Source: Pseudomonas migulae NBRC 103157 (GTDB lineage Bacteria; Pseudomonadota; Gammaproteobacteria; Pseudomonadales; Pseudomonadaceae). Taken from it: a stretch of DNA of 64,000 nucleotides. The position numbers were made by a program, and so were the translations under genes. A model generated the notes under the pieces. The model made no database searches. It had not been told where the DNA came from and worked only from the letters and a program-made list of their open reading frames with translations. The stretch spans positions 39,982-103,981 of the forward strand of contig NZ_BDAG01000024.1 in assembly GCF_002091715.1 (NCBI RefSeq). Reading direction: 5' to 3'. Within the stretch, counting starts at the first letter, position 1; every line of letters starts with the position of its first letter. Shown piece by piece: positions 1 through 8,544 of the stretch.

Positions 1-1991
1 TCCTGGATGAACGAGCGGTCGATCTTGATCTTGTCGATGGGCAAACGCTTGAGGTAGCTGAGGCTGGAAAAACCGGTGCCAAAATCATCGAGCGCAATGA
101 GCACCCCCAACGCCTTGAGCTGGTGCAACGTGTCGATCGCCTGTTCAGCGTTATGCAACAGAAGCGACTCGGTGATCTCCAACTCCAACTGCTCTCCACG
201 CAGTCCATGTTTCTCCAGGCTGGCTTGGACACACTGGACGAAATGGCCACGCTGAAAATGCATCGGCGAAATATTCACCGCCATCGAAATGCCCGTGATG
301 CCCTGCTCGCCTAGCTGGCGCAGCTGCGCGCAGGCCGTATCGAGTACCCAAAGGCTCAGCGGGATGATCTGACCACTGTCCTCTGCCACCGGCACAAACA
401 CCGCTGGTGAGATGAATCCTTTTCCCGGATGTTCCCAGCGCAACAACGCTTCGATCCCGACCACCCGACTCGTGAGCGCGTCTATCTGCGGTTGATAATG
501 CAGCTTGAACGACTGAGTTTCGATAGCCTTTTGCAGGTCATTGCGCAGGCTCGCGTGCTCGCAAACGCGCTGATTAAGATCGCTGGTGTACCATTGAAAG
601 TTATTGCGCCCTTGCTGCTTGGCTTTGTACATGGCCATGTCAGCCTGCTGGATCAGTTGCATCGGCTGCTCGATGTGACCATCACTCAAGGTGATGCCGA
701 TACTTGCACTCACGTGCAGGTCAATGCCCTGGATGCAGTAGGGTCTGGCAATGCTGGCCATCAAGCGCTCGACCACCGGTACAACGTCCTCATCACGAAG
801 CAGGTCCGGCAGCAGCACGATAAATTCGTCACCGCCCATGCGCACGATGGTATCGCCGGGACGAACCTGCCGGGTCATACGCTGCGCCACCTCAATCAGC
901 ACCTGATCGCCGAAGTAATGTCCGATCGAATCGTTGATGGATTTGAACCCATCCAGATCAATGCACATCACCGCCAGACGACGCTCACGCCGACGGCTGA
1001 TGTGACAATCCAGAACAAGCCGGTCTTCAAGCGAAACACGGTTAAGCAAACCGGTCAGGCGGTCATGGCTGGCGTTGAAGCTCAATTGGCGCTCGAAATG
1101 CTTCTGCTCGCTGATGTCACGGGCAATGCCAAATACCCCGACGATCTCACCGTTGACCATGATCGGCAGATTAGAGATGTCCATGGTCAGCAGTTTTTGA
1201 CTCTCGTCGAGAACCCGTGCCTCGAAGCGCTGAGGTTCTCCGGCGCGGGCTGCGGAAAAATGCTGACTGACCCGTTCCAGGTCTTCTTCGAGTACCAGAT
1301 GGGAAAAGTGATGACCAATGAAGTCGGTCGCGGTGTGCGGTTTCAGCTTCAGGCCTGCCGGATTCACACTCTGGATGTTGCCGGCCAGATCGAGGGCGAA
1401 CACCGGGTTGGGGTTGTAGGTAAACAATGAACGAAAACGTTGTTCGCTTTCCTCCAGACGTTGGCCGTCACGCTCATGCCGGATCGCAATGACTGCCAGC
1501 TGGGCCGCGCGGGCCAGTCGTTGAATTTGCGCCTCATCCGGCGCATTCGTGCGGTTCTGATACAGGGCAAACGTACCCAACACGCTTCCCAGATGGGAGA
1601 GCAAAGGCACCGACCAGCAGGAACGCAGGTTATGCCCCAGCGCCAGGCCTCGAAAACGCTCCCAGTTTGGATCTCGGGCGATGTCTTCGGTGACCACAAG
1701 CTCGCGCCGGAACGCTGCGGTGCCACAGGTTCCTTCATGTGGCCCAATCAGCATTCCATGAATCGCGTCACTGTATTCGACCGGGAGGCTGGGCGCCGCG
1801 CCGCTAAGCAAGCGTTTGCCCTCGGCATCAGTGAGCAGTATCGAGCAGAAGGTTTCGGGGGCCTGATCGTCAAGCATCTGGCAAATGGCGCAGAGTATGT
1901 CGACCAGATGATGATCGGTCGCGATCATACCGAGAATGTCACGTTGCGACTCAGGGAATGTCTTGCTGTGAAAACCTGGACGAGTATTCAT
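1..1991 (-). CDS. GAF-PAS-GGDEF-EAL cyclic-di-GMP protein (C-terminus beyond window)
   Basis: Predicted cytosolic bifunctional c-di-GMP enzyme. The frame is open from ATG at 1991 to the left edge, so about 663 residues are visible and the end of the EAL domain is missing. Order: GAF (about 25-165), PAS (about 175-295), GGDEF (about 305-470) with an intact GGDEF signature near residue 386 preceded five residues upstream by RPGD, the RxxD inhibitory site, then EAL with EALLRW near 514 and the downstream DDFGTGFSS segment. Known for the family: GGDEF makes c-di-GMP and EAL degrades it. Both signatures look intact, so either activity is possible; the visible EAL part cannot settle it. No transmembrane segment, so the signal is probably a cytosolic ligand at GAF or PAS. 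It seems monocistronic. Confidence 0.9.
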   Translation of the reverse strand, partial: MNTRPGFHSKTFPESQRDILGMIATDHHLVDILCAICQMLDDQAPETFCSILLTDAEGKRLLSGAAPSLPVEYSDAIHGMLIGPHEGTCGTAAFRRELVVTEDIARDPNWERFRGLALGHNLRSCWSVPLLSHLGSVLGTFALYQNRTNAPDEAQIQRLARAAQLAVIAIRHERDGQRLEESEQRFRSLFTYNPNPVFALDLAGNIQSVNPAGLKLKPHTATDFIGHHFSHLVLEEDLERVSQHFSAARAGEPQRFEARVLDESQKLLTMDISNLPIMVNGEIVGVFGIARDISEQKHFERQLSFNASHDRLTGLLNRVSLEDRLVLDCHISRRRERRLAVMCIDLDGFKSINDSIGHYFGDQVLIEVAQRMTRQVRPGDTIVRMGGDEFIVLLPDLLRDEDVVPVVERLMASIARPYCIQGIDLHVSASIGITLSDGHIEQPMQLIQQADMAMYKAKQQGRNNFQWYTSDLNQRVCEHASLRNDLQKAIETQSFKLHYQPQIDALTSRVVGIEALLRWEHPGKGFISPAVFVPVAEDSGQIIPLSLWVLDTACAQLRQLGEQGITGISMAVNISPMHFQRGHFVQCVQASLEKHGLRGEQLELEITESLLLHNAEQAIDTLHQLKALGVLIALDDFGTGFSSLSYLKRLPIDKIKIDRSFIQ

Positions 1992-2209
1992 GGTGGTTCC
2001 TGAAGACTCTCGAGGTCGTCCGGTCTTCAGAGAGCCTGGAATAGTAGGCGGCCGATCACTGTCCACTAGTGCGTCGGACGCGCACTCTATAGAGCACCGA
2101 CCAACTAAAAAAAGGCTCAGATCCAACATAAAAAACAGTATCAGATTGCCGCCGTCTGGCTGACTTCGCTTTCTCGACTCGCGGCAATTTCTCGGCCAAT
2201 TTCATCCAC

Positions 2210-2429
2210 CTCCTGCCCACCCTGCGCGCAGCCGTCGCCGGCTGCGGGCTGCGGGCTGGCTTTCCTGCCCGAAGATATGGTGCAGAAGGAAATTACTGAC
2301 GGGAGCCTGGTGCGGGTGCTGGAGGACTGGTGCCAACCCTTTCCCGGGTATCACCTCTACTACCCTAACCGCCGTGAACATTCGACTGCGTTTGGCGTAG
2401 TGGTTGATGCGCTACGTTACAAGCGCTGA
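2210..2429 (+). pseudogene. C-terminal relic of a LysR-family regulator
   Basis: Reading frame ending at TGA 2427-2429 encodes GCGLAFLPEDMV, a stretch with VRVLEDWCQPFPGYH and a final ALRYKR, which is the typical end of a Pseudomonas LysR effector-binding domain. Upstream the homology (LRAAVAGCGL) is in another frame. The 7-base unit CTGCGGG is present twice around 2242-2256, which explains the frameshift. No N-terminal HTH domain is found upstream. Bases 1992-2200 show nothing I recognise apart from AT-rich promoter-like DNA for the gene starting at 1991. Dead fragment. Confidence 0.7.
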
Positions 2430-2764
2430 GGAAGGGGCTATTGCTGACGCCTGCTCTCGATTAGTGAAGGGCTGGTTTTGGCTGTGGATTCAACCGGTCG
2501 AGAGGGACTGCTTTCGATTGTCCAGAGCGGACATTTCTTTGGTTCCCAGAAGCTACGCTGTCAGTTGCCGAGGGCTATGGATATCCAAATGTTCCTGCGG
2601 GGTCGGTTTATGGTTGAATAGTTTGCGTCTTTTGCGCCTTGCGAACAGACGCCACGTCTGCTTTTCGATTCCCCCCAGAGAGCTATTCGGCCTGTCGTAT
2701 ACGCGCTAAAATGCGACTGTCAACCGCCTACTCGTTATCAGCTGATTAGAAAGATGGAGCTTTT
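2430..2764. other. Intergenic stretch, no supported gene
   Basis: About 335 bases between the LysR relic and the next small gene. One open frame crosses it (from 2404) but it overlaps the relic, has no recognisable domain and has no convincing ribosome-binding site, so it is not called. No repeat or terminator was seen. Confidence 0.5.
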
Positions 2765-3061
2765 GTGTTCGCAGCTATTCGCTTCCGCATTTACTGTTTC
2801 ATCGGTGCGCTGGTATTCCTATTCGTTGCTTATGGGATGGGCCTGAATCTATATGACGCTCTGACCATTTCGGATTTCAATGCGGTAACGACATATCGTC
2901 CGCACACGATGATGGAAAACGTTGTATATGAAGAGCTGCAAAAGCGCTTCTTTTCGAATCTGTTGCTCAAAGCTTTTTCTTTCATTGTATCCGTCGCATT
3001 AACGCTCGCTATGCTATGGGGGGTGCTGAGGGGACCGGGGGCCTTCAAGCGCCGGGATTAA
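2765..3061 (+). CDS. Small two-helix membrane protein, unknown function
   Basis: 98 residues starting at GTG with a GGAG Shine-Dalgarno sequence seven bases upstream. Two hydrophobic helices are visible, about residues 8-28 and 70-90, separated by a polar loop of about 40 residues, so both ends are probably cytoplasmic with a periplasmic loop. The C-terminus is basic (FKRRD). I recognise no family. It lies between two gene relics, and its stop codon is followed without a gap, in the same frame, by the tail of an unrelated protein. It may therefore be a recent arrival or a junction product. Confidence 0.5.
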   Translation: MFAAIRFRIYCFIGALVFLFVAYGMGLNLYDALTISDFNAVTTYRPHTMMENVVYEELQKRFFSNLLLKAFSFIVSVALTLAMLWGVLRGPGAFKRRD

Positions 3062-3262
3062 CAGCCTCCTGCTCGCCAGCTTTGGTTCGAGCCTTCAGGA
3101 CGCCTGATTCGCGCCGACTGCTTGCCCCTCGACGAAACCTCGATCACCGCCCTGCAACACCTGACGGACTTCCTCCAGCGTTGGGACTTCATTCCCCAAC
3201 GCTTCGATGTCCGCGACTGGATCGATCCGCGTCCGCTGGAGGAGGTTTGTCGGGTGATCTGA
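3062..3262 (+). pseudogene. C-terminal relic, probably an ABC transporter substrate-binding protein
   Basis: Directly after TAA at 3059-3061 the same frame continues for 66 codons to TGA at 3260-3262 with no start codon of its own. The product reads like the end of a nitrate/sulfonate-type solute-binding protein: LWFEPSGRLIRAD, then LQHLTDFLQRWDFIPQRFDV, RDWIDPRPLEEV. The family assignment is from memory of similar C-termini and is moderate. There is no signal peptide or N-terminal part in the window. Confidence 0.5.
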
Positions 3263-3283
3263 ATCCGGTTTCACAAGACATGC

Positions 3284-4183
3284 TCAGGGGGCGAGTATTT
3301 CCTGAAGAAATTCTATGAACACATTGATGCGACTGGAGCCGCGATGGTTGGGCAGATACAGCGCATTGATGCAGGTGCTCGCACTACCGGGGTTGACCTC
3401 ATACTGCTCCAGCACGCGGGTCAGCCGGCCCGCGCCAACATCGTCACGCACCAGCCAATCGGCCAGCAGCGTCACCCCGCCACCGGCCAACGCCGCCTCC
3501 CGCAGAATGTCGGCATTGTTGCTTTGCAGCCTGCCCTGCACATTCAAGCGAATGACTTCTTCATCGCCCTGGAATGTCCAATTGTGGTGGCCGGTGCGGT
3601 AATCAAAACGCAAGCACTGATGGTCCAGCAGATCACGGGGGTGTCGGGGTAATCCGGTACGCGTCAGGTATTCGGGACTCGCCACCACCCAACGCTGGAA
3701 ATCACCCACCTTCTTGCTGACGATGTCATCACTGACGACCGATGAACCGAGACGCACCGACACATCGATCTGCTCGCTGAGCAAGTCACTGACCTCGTCA
3801 CTCAGCGAGAGGCTGATCTCCAGGCCCGGATGGCGATCGAGCAGCCGACTCAAATGGGGAGCGATGATACGCCGGCCGAATTCCACTGGAACGCTGGCCC
3901 GTAAACGCCCTTGGGCTTCGCTGCCACGGTCGGCAACGACGGCGTCGGCTTCATCGATTGCTTCGAGGATCGCCACGGCTTTGTCGAAATAGCTCTGCCC
4001 CGCCACCGTGACGCTGGTATTGCGCGTGGTGCGGTTAAGCAGGCTGGCGCCCAGCTCACTTTCCAGCCCCGCGACCTGCCGCGTCACCGACGAAGTGGAG
4101 ATGCCAAGCTTGCGCGCTGCTGCCGAATAACCACCACAGCGTACCGTTTCGACAAACATTTTCAGCGCCAGCAACTTGTCCAT
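3284..4183 (-). CDS. LysR-family transcriptional regulator (paralog 1 of 3)
   Basis: 299 residues, normal LysR length. N-terminal winged HTH (about 1-60: MDKLLALKMFVETV, then SAAARKLGISTSSVTRQV) followed by the periplasmic-binding-protein-like effector domain (about 90-295). It is co-directional with and downstream of the FAD hydroxylase gene (122-base gap), so it may be the last gene of the DsbA-OYE-hydroxylase group or be transcribed alone. It belongs to the same subfamily as the LysR genes at 7387 and 19744, sharing the N-terminus and the ALYLPNHRGS motif near the end, and is the most diverged of the three. The effector is unknown. It probably controls the adjacent oxidoreductase genes. 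Confidence 0.9.
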   Translation of the reverse strand: MDKLLALKMFVETVRCGGYSAAARKLGISTSSVTRQVAGLESELGASLLNRTTRNTSVTVAGQSYFDKAVAILEAIDEADAVVADRGSEAQGRLRASVPVEFGRRIIAPHLSRLLDRHPGLEISLSLSDEVSDLLSEQIDVSVRLGSSVVSDDIVSKKVGDFQRWVVASPEYLTRTGLPRHPRDLLDHQCLRFDYRTGHHNWTFQGDEEVIRLNVQGRLQSNNADILREAALAGGGVTLLADWLVRDDVGAGRLTRVLEQYEVNPGSASTCINALYLPNHRGSSRINVFIEFLQEILAP

Positions 4184-4304
4184 AAGCGGAGTCCATGATC
4201 GAAAAGTGAAGTTGATGACTATGCATGACCAGGCTCTGAGTGTCTTGCATGGCTGTGCTCAACCCCGGGACTCACCGGAACGAAACGCACAATGCCAATC
4301 AGGA

Positions 4305-5441
4305 TCAACTGATGCCCATGATCCGGTTGCCCATGCTCACACCCCAGTCCCCCATGCGCTTGCCTTCTGCAAGTTGCAGTCGCTGCCAGGCCAGCAAGGC
4401 TTTATCGATGTCGCCAATGTCTTCGATCGCTTGCGCCAGGGCCAGTGCATTGCGGGCCGCCTTGGCCGTGCTTCCCGCCGTGTGAGGGCGCGGCACAAAA
4501 GCAGCGTCGCCCGTCAACAGCACGCGGCCAAACACCATTCGGGGGACGTTGAGATCAAGAATCGCCTGTACAAAAATATCCTTGGTCTGGCGAATCAGTT
4601 CGCGAAAAGCAGGGTTGGCATGTTGCTCACCCCTCTCTCGAATATAGGCATCCTGCTCGACGGCCAACGCCCCGGGTGGCACAGAGTGGCTAAGGCGATG
4701 GCCATTCTTGTCAGTGAGCACAGCGTCCAGTTCCGGCCCTTGTGCCGCTTTCAGATACCAGAGCCAGTTGAACCGTCGCTCGCCAGGATTAACCGAGCCG
4801 TTCAGGCCCGGCACCATGTATTCCAGCATCAGCGACTCAGGGTCCTGCTGAAACACAAAGTCCTCGTAGATTTGCGCCTGTGCGAAGTCTGGAAGCCGGT
4901 GCTCATCGACCAGACCACGCCAGACCACATAGCCGGAATAGGAATACCCTGTGCCTGGCAACACCAGGCTTCGCACGGTTGAACCCGCGCCATCGGCACC
5001 GATCAACAGATCCCCCTCGACGCGGCTGCCATCCTCAAAAATCGCCGTCACGCGTTGCTCATTCTCAATCAGGTCAACCAACGTCTTGCCACGGTGATAG
5101 TGCTCGGCAGGGAACGCTGAGAACAATGCGTTGTAAAGCGTGTTCCAGGACGTCTGGGTTTGCGGCATCGGCTCTTTGTGCACGACGGTGCCGGCTCGAT
5201 CCAGATACAGACGATCATGGGACCGGACACCGAGCGCATTGGCGTGATCAATGCCCGCATAGCGAAAATGTTGCAGGACATCCGCTTGCAGAACGATGCC
5301 ACCGCCACGGCTATCCATCGCCGCGGGGGATCGCTCGAAAATGTCGACGTGCCAGCCAATCGCACGCAACGCCGTGGCGGCGAACAACCCGCCCAGGGAA
5401 CCACCAATGACCAGGGCCTTCGGAACGTCTGGACTCTTCAT
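4305..5441 (-). CDS. FAD-dependent aromatic hydroxylase, 2,6-dihydroxypyridine-hydroxylase type
   Basis: 378-residue flavoprotein monooxygenase, cytosolic. The dinucleotide-binding motif is VIGGSLGGLFAA (about 11-22), the middle DG motif is IGADGAGSTVR (about 150), and the GD motif is LLTGDAAFVPRPH (about 325). This arrangement, with GGSLGG in place of classic GxGxxG, is that of the 2,6-dihydroxypyridine 3-monooxygenase branch of group A flavin hydroxylases, which hydroxylate activated N-heteroaromatics or phenols using NAD(P)H and oxygen. The substrate here is unknown. It follows the Old Yellow Enzyme gene by 38 bases in the same direction, so they are probably co-transcribed. A diverged paralog is at 16263-17483. 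Confidence 0.82.
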   Translation of the reverse strand: MKSPDVPKALVIGGSLGGLFAATALRAIGWHVDIFERSPAAMDSRGGGIVLQADVLQHFRYAGIDHANALGVRSHDRLYLDRAGTVVHKEPMPQTQTSWNTLYNALFSAFPAEHYHRGKTLVDLIENEQRVTAIFEDGSRVEGDLLIGADGAGSTVRSLVLPGTGYSYSGYVVWRGLVDEHRLPDFAQAQIYEDFVFQQDPESLMLEYMVPGLNGSVNPGERRFNWLWYLKAAQGPELDAVLTDKNGHRLSHSVPPGALAVEQDAYIRERGEQHANPAFRELIRQTKDIFVQAILDLNVPRMVFGRVLLTGDAAFVPRPHTAGSTAKAARNALALAQAIEDIGDIDKALLAWQRLQLAEGKRMGDWGVSMGNRIMGIS

Positions 5442-5479
5442 TACCTTTCTCCTCGTAGCCTGGTGATTCCCACCCTGCG

Positions 5480-6592
5480 TTATGCCAACACCGGATAGTC
5501 GATGTAGCCCTTGGCGTCGCCGCCAAAAAAGCTGCTGCCGTCTGCCAGATTGAGTTCGTTACGGCCACGCAAGCGAGCCGGCAAGTCGGGGTTGGCAATG
5601 AACGGGCGACCGAAAGCGATCAGGTCGGCACGCCCCTGCGCGATGGCCTGTTCGGCCGTTTCGCCGGTGTAACCACCCGCCAGCATCAGGACGCCGTGGA
5701 AGTCGCTGCGCAGTTGTTTGATGATCGCGTCCCAGCGTGGATCGTTACTTTCGTCGAGCACGGTGCCGACCATCATCGGTTCTACCAGGTGCAGGTAAGC
5801 GAGGTTCCAGTGGTTGAGTCGGGAAGCAATGTAGCCAAAGGTCTGTTCCGGGGTGTCATCGTCCATCCCCATGAAACGCCCCATCGGTGTCAGGCGAACG
5901 GCAACGCGCTCGGCACCGACTTCTTCGGTTACGGCCTCCACGACTTCAAGCAGCAGCCGCGCACGGTTTTCGATACTTCCACCGTAGCGATCACTGCGCT
6001 GATTGCTGGCGCTGTTGATGAATTGATCGAGCAGGTAACCGTTACCCGCGTGGATTTCCACACCGTCCATACCGGCAAGCAGCGCATTGCGAGCGGCCTT
6101 GCGGTAATCGGCAACGATCGCTTCGATCCCCGGAATATCAAGCTCCTGTGGGACCGGCACATCACCCCAGACGCCCTCGCCCTTTTCATTCAGGATGAAC
6201 GTCTTGCCGGGCACCGGCTGCGCGGTCGGTGCCACCGGCAAGCCGCCGTTGGGTTGAAACACCGGGTGCGACACCCTCCCCACATGCCAGAGCTGCAGGA
6301 AAATGCGCCCGCCTTCTGCGTGTACGGCCTCGCTGACCGCTTTCCAGCCCTGAATCTGCTCGTCGCTATGAATGCCGGGCGTCCAGGCGTATCCCTGGCC
6401 CTGCTGCGAAATCTGGGTAGCCTCGGTAATGATCAACGCCGCACTGGCACGCTGACGGTAGTACTCGACGTTCATCGAGGTCGGTACGTTGCCAGGTTGC
6501 CCCGCACGGGAGCGAGTCAGCGGCGCCATGGCGACGCGGTGATCGAGGGAGAGCTGGCCTAGTTTGATGGGGCTGAACAAATGGTAGGTCAT
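5480..6592 (-). CDS. Old Yellow Enzyme family ene-reductase (NemA/XenB-like)
   Basis: 370 residues, full length for this FMN-dependent family, TIM-barrel throughout. The start MTYHLFSPIKLGQLSLDHR and MAPLTRSRA are typical, the substrate-binding pair HxxN is present as HAGN followed by GYLLDQF (about 185), and RYGGSIENR and the phosphate-binding AFGRPFIANPDL near 330 are intact. Such enzymes reduce activated C=C bonds or nitro groups with NAD(P)H. It lies between a DsbA-fold protein and a FAD hydroxylase, so a role in saturating an unsaturated ring-cleavage or enone intermediate is plausible; xenobiotic or electrophile detoxification is the alternative. Confidence 0.88.
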   Translation of the reverse strand: MTYHLFSPIKLGQLSLDHRVAMAPLTRSRAGQPGNVPTSMNVEYYRQRASAALIITEATQISQQGQGYAWTPGIHSDEQIQGWKAVSEAVHAEGGRIFLQLWHVGRVSHPVFQPNGGLPVAPTAQPVPGKTFILNEKGEGVWGDVPVPQELDIPGIEAIVADYRKAARNALLAGMDGVEIHAGNGYLLDQFINSASNQRSDRYGGSIENRARLLLEVVEAVTEEVGAERVAVRLTPMGRFMGMDDDTPEQTFGYIASRLNHWNLAYLHLVEPMMVGTVLDESNDPRWDAIIKQLRSDFHGVLMLAGGYTGETAEQAIAQGRADLIAFGRPFIANPDLPARLRGRNELNLADGSSFFGGDAKGYIDYPVLA

Positions 6593-6629
6593 GATGAATT
6601 CCTGATGAATAAGGTTTGAAAAAAACGGC

Positions 6630-7274
6630 TTACGCAGCCTGGTTTCGTCTGAGTATCTGGATCATTACTTCGACGGGCTGGGCGCCACTGATCATGTCGT
6701 CTGCGATCTGAATGCTCGGAACCGAGCGCACGCCGGATGCCTTGGTTATCGCTTCAAGCTTCAACACCTCAGCAGTGCCTTCATCGGTGTTGAGAAAGTC
6801 GACAGTGGCCGCGCGGTCCAGCCCTGTTTCGGCTGCGATGTCCGCCAGCACATTGAGGTCGCCGATATCCCGCCCTTCGCTGAAGTAGGCCTTGAAAATG
6901 GTCTTGACCAGCAAGGAAGCGTCTCGGCCCGCCTGTTGTTCCCGCCATACCAGGCGATGACCCGCCAGGGTATTGGGGGTCCTTTCGATACGCTCATAAT
7001 CGAATTCAAGACCGACAGCCCTGCCGGCGTGGGTAACCTGTGCGTCCATGGCCTGGCTACGCGCCCAGCTGCCGAACTTGCCGGAGCGATAGGTTTTACG
7101 ATCCATGCCCTGAACAGGCATGTCCGGGTTCAACTGATACGGCAGGAAAACAACCTGGCGGTCAGTTGGAAAATTCGCAGCGACAAGTGCGCGTTCCAGA
7201 TGCTCTTCACCGATCCAGCACCATGGGCAGATGAAGTCGTAAGTCACGTGAATCGTGGATGGGTGCACACTCAT
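6630..7274 (-). CDS. DsbA-fold oxidoreductase, FrnE-like
   Basis: 214 residues from ATG 7274, chosen because GGAG lies six bases upstream; the ATG twelve bases earlier has no Shine-Dalgarno. Thioredoxin-fold protein with the active-site CPWC at residues 16-19 and the cis-Pro loop SVPSIQI (about 190), enclosing a helical insertion. No signal peptide, so it is cytosolic as in FrnE and 2-hydroxychromene-2-carboxylate isomerase relatives rather than a periplasmic DsbA. Possible roles are thiol-disulfide exchange or a glutathione-dependent isomerisation in the pathway. It precedes the Old Yellow Enzyme gene by 37 bases. Confidence 0.82.
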   Translation of the reverse strand: MSVHPSTIHVTYDFICPWCWIGEEHLERALVAANFPTDRQVVFLPYQLNPDMPVQGMDRKTYRSGKFGSWARSQAMDAQVTHAGRAVGLEFDYERIERTPNTLAGHRLVWREQQAGRDASLLVKTIFKAYFSEGRDIGDLNVLADIAAETGLDRAATVDFLNTDEGTAEVLKLEAITKASGVRSVPSIQIADDMISGAQPVEVMIQILRRNQAA

Positions 7275-7386
7275 GAGGGTCTCCATGGTTGAATGTTTTC
7301 ACACCCCCAAGGTAGGCACCCGGGCTCCGTCAGAGAATCCACCTGTTGCACAACGCAGCGTTTCGTAAAACGCAAAGGTGCGCAGA

Positions 7387-8304
7387 TCACCCCTCGAGAT
7401 GACTTTCCGATCCGAGCAGTTTGGTCAGGAAATCAATGAACGCATTGATACGTTTCGACCCGCGATGATTGGGCAGGTACAGGGCCGAGATCGCCGAACT
7501 TGCGCGGTTCGGATTGACGACAAAAGCCTCGAACAAAGAGGTCAGGCGACCACTGTCAATGTCATCGTCGACCAGCCAGTCGGCCAACAGCGCCACTCCG
7601 CTGCCGGCCAGCACGACTTCACGCAAGACCTCGGCATTGTTGCTCCTGAATGGCCCATCGACGGGCACACGGACCTCTTCCCCCTTATCGGCAAATGTCC
7701 AGACCTGCTGCGGCGCGCCATAGTTGAAGCACAGGCACTCGTGTTGCATGAGGTCCATGGGCCGGTCGGGAAATCCTCGCGCATTCAGATACTCAGGGCT
7801 GGCAACTACCCGGCGGCGAAAGCTGCCGATACGGCGACTGATCACCGCTTCCATCGCCGCAGGCGACCCCAGCCGGATCGATAGATCGATGCGTTCGCCG
7901 AGCAAATCGACGATGTCGTCGGACAGGGTCATGTCCAGGATGAGCAGTGGATAACGCGTCAAAAGCGCACGGATATGAGGGGCGATGAGGCGGTGTCCAA
8001 ACGCCACGGGCACTGAAATACGCAGCTCGCCAGCAGGGACTTCTCCTCGATCCGACACCGATTCGTCTGCGTCCGCCATGGCGTTCAGGATATCCCGGGT
8101 CTTCAGGTAGTAAGCACCACCGGCATCGGTCAACGTGATTTGCCGGGTAGAACGATTCAGCAACACGGCACCGAGCTCATCCTCAAGCCTGTCGATCATT
8201 CGGGTCACTGAAGAGGTGGCCAGATTGAGTTGTCTGGCGGCAGACGAAAAGCCCTTGGACTCGACCGACTGGACGAACATCTTCAGCGCGAGCAGCTTGT
8301 CCAT
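7387..8304 (-). CDS. LysR-family transcriptional regulator (paralog 2 of 3)
   Basis: 305 residues: HTH about 1-60 (FSSAARQLNLATSSVTRMID), effector domain about 90-300. It is divergent from the cytochrome/molybdenum hydroxylase operon starting at 8545, across a 240-base spacer, and is followed in its own direction by the frnE-like gene, so it is well placed to control either or both. It is strikingly similar along its length to the LysR at 19744-20661, including ISALYLPNHRGSKRINAFID near the C-terminus, pointing to a duplication of the regulator together with its associated redox genes. Confidence 0.92.
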   Translation of the reverse strand: MDKLLALKMFVQSVESKGFSSAARQLNLATSSVTRMIDRLEDELGAVLLNRSTRQITLTDAGGAYYLKTRDILNAMADADESVSDRGEVPAGELRISVPVAFGHRLIAPHIRALLTRYPLLILDMTLSDDIVDLLGERIDLSIRLGSPAAMEAVISRRIGSFRRRVVASPEYLNARGFPDRPMDLMQHECLCFNYGAPQQVWTFADKGEEVRVPVDGPFRSNNAEVLREVVLAGSGVALLADWLVDDDIDSGRLTSLFEAFVVNPNRASSAISALYLPNHRGSKRINAFIDFLTKLLGSESHLEG

Positions 8305-8544
8305 GAAACTCCTTCAACGTCATCGGTACGCTCCTTGAGGACCTATCTTTGGACATCGACCGAGGCTGCGCGAGTTAACCGTTGTTAATTCTGCCGCCGT
8401 TGCGCCGAGCGCAATGTAGCGTTGCGTCTTGGTGGGGTACTCCATCACAACCGCCCTCTCTAAGCTCCCTCCCAGAAAGTCGCCGTGCGCCAATCGCAAG
8501 CGGTGGATTGAAAAATCTGTCGTTAACTCAGGAGAGGTGAGGCG

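Noticed and set aside
429..1430. Long + strand open frame opposite the GGDEF-EAL gene
   Set aside because: Antisense to clear GGDEF and EAL motifs; a result of codon bias in high-GC DNA.
2404..2709. 101-codon open frame on the + strand
   Set aside because: Overlaps the LysR relic, no domain, no ribosome-binding site, odd composition.
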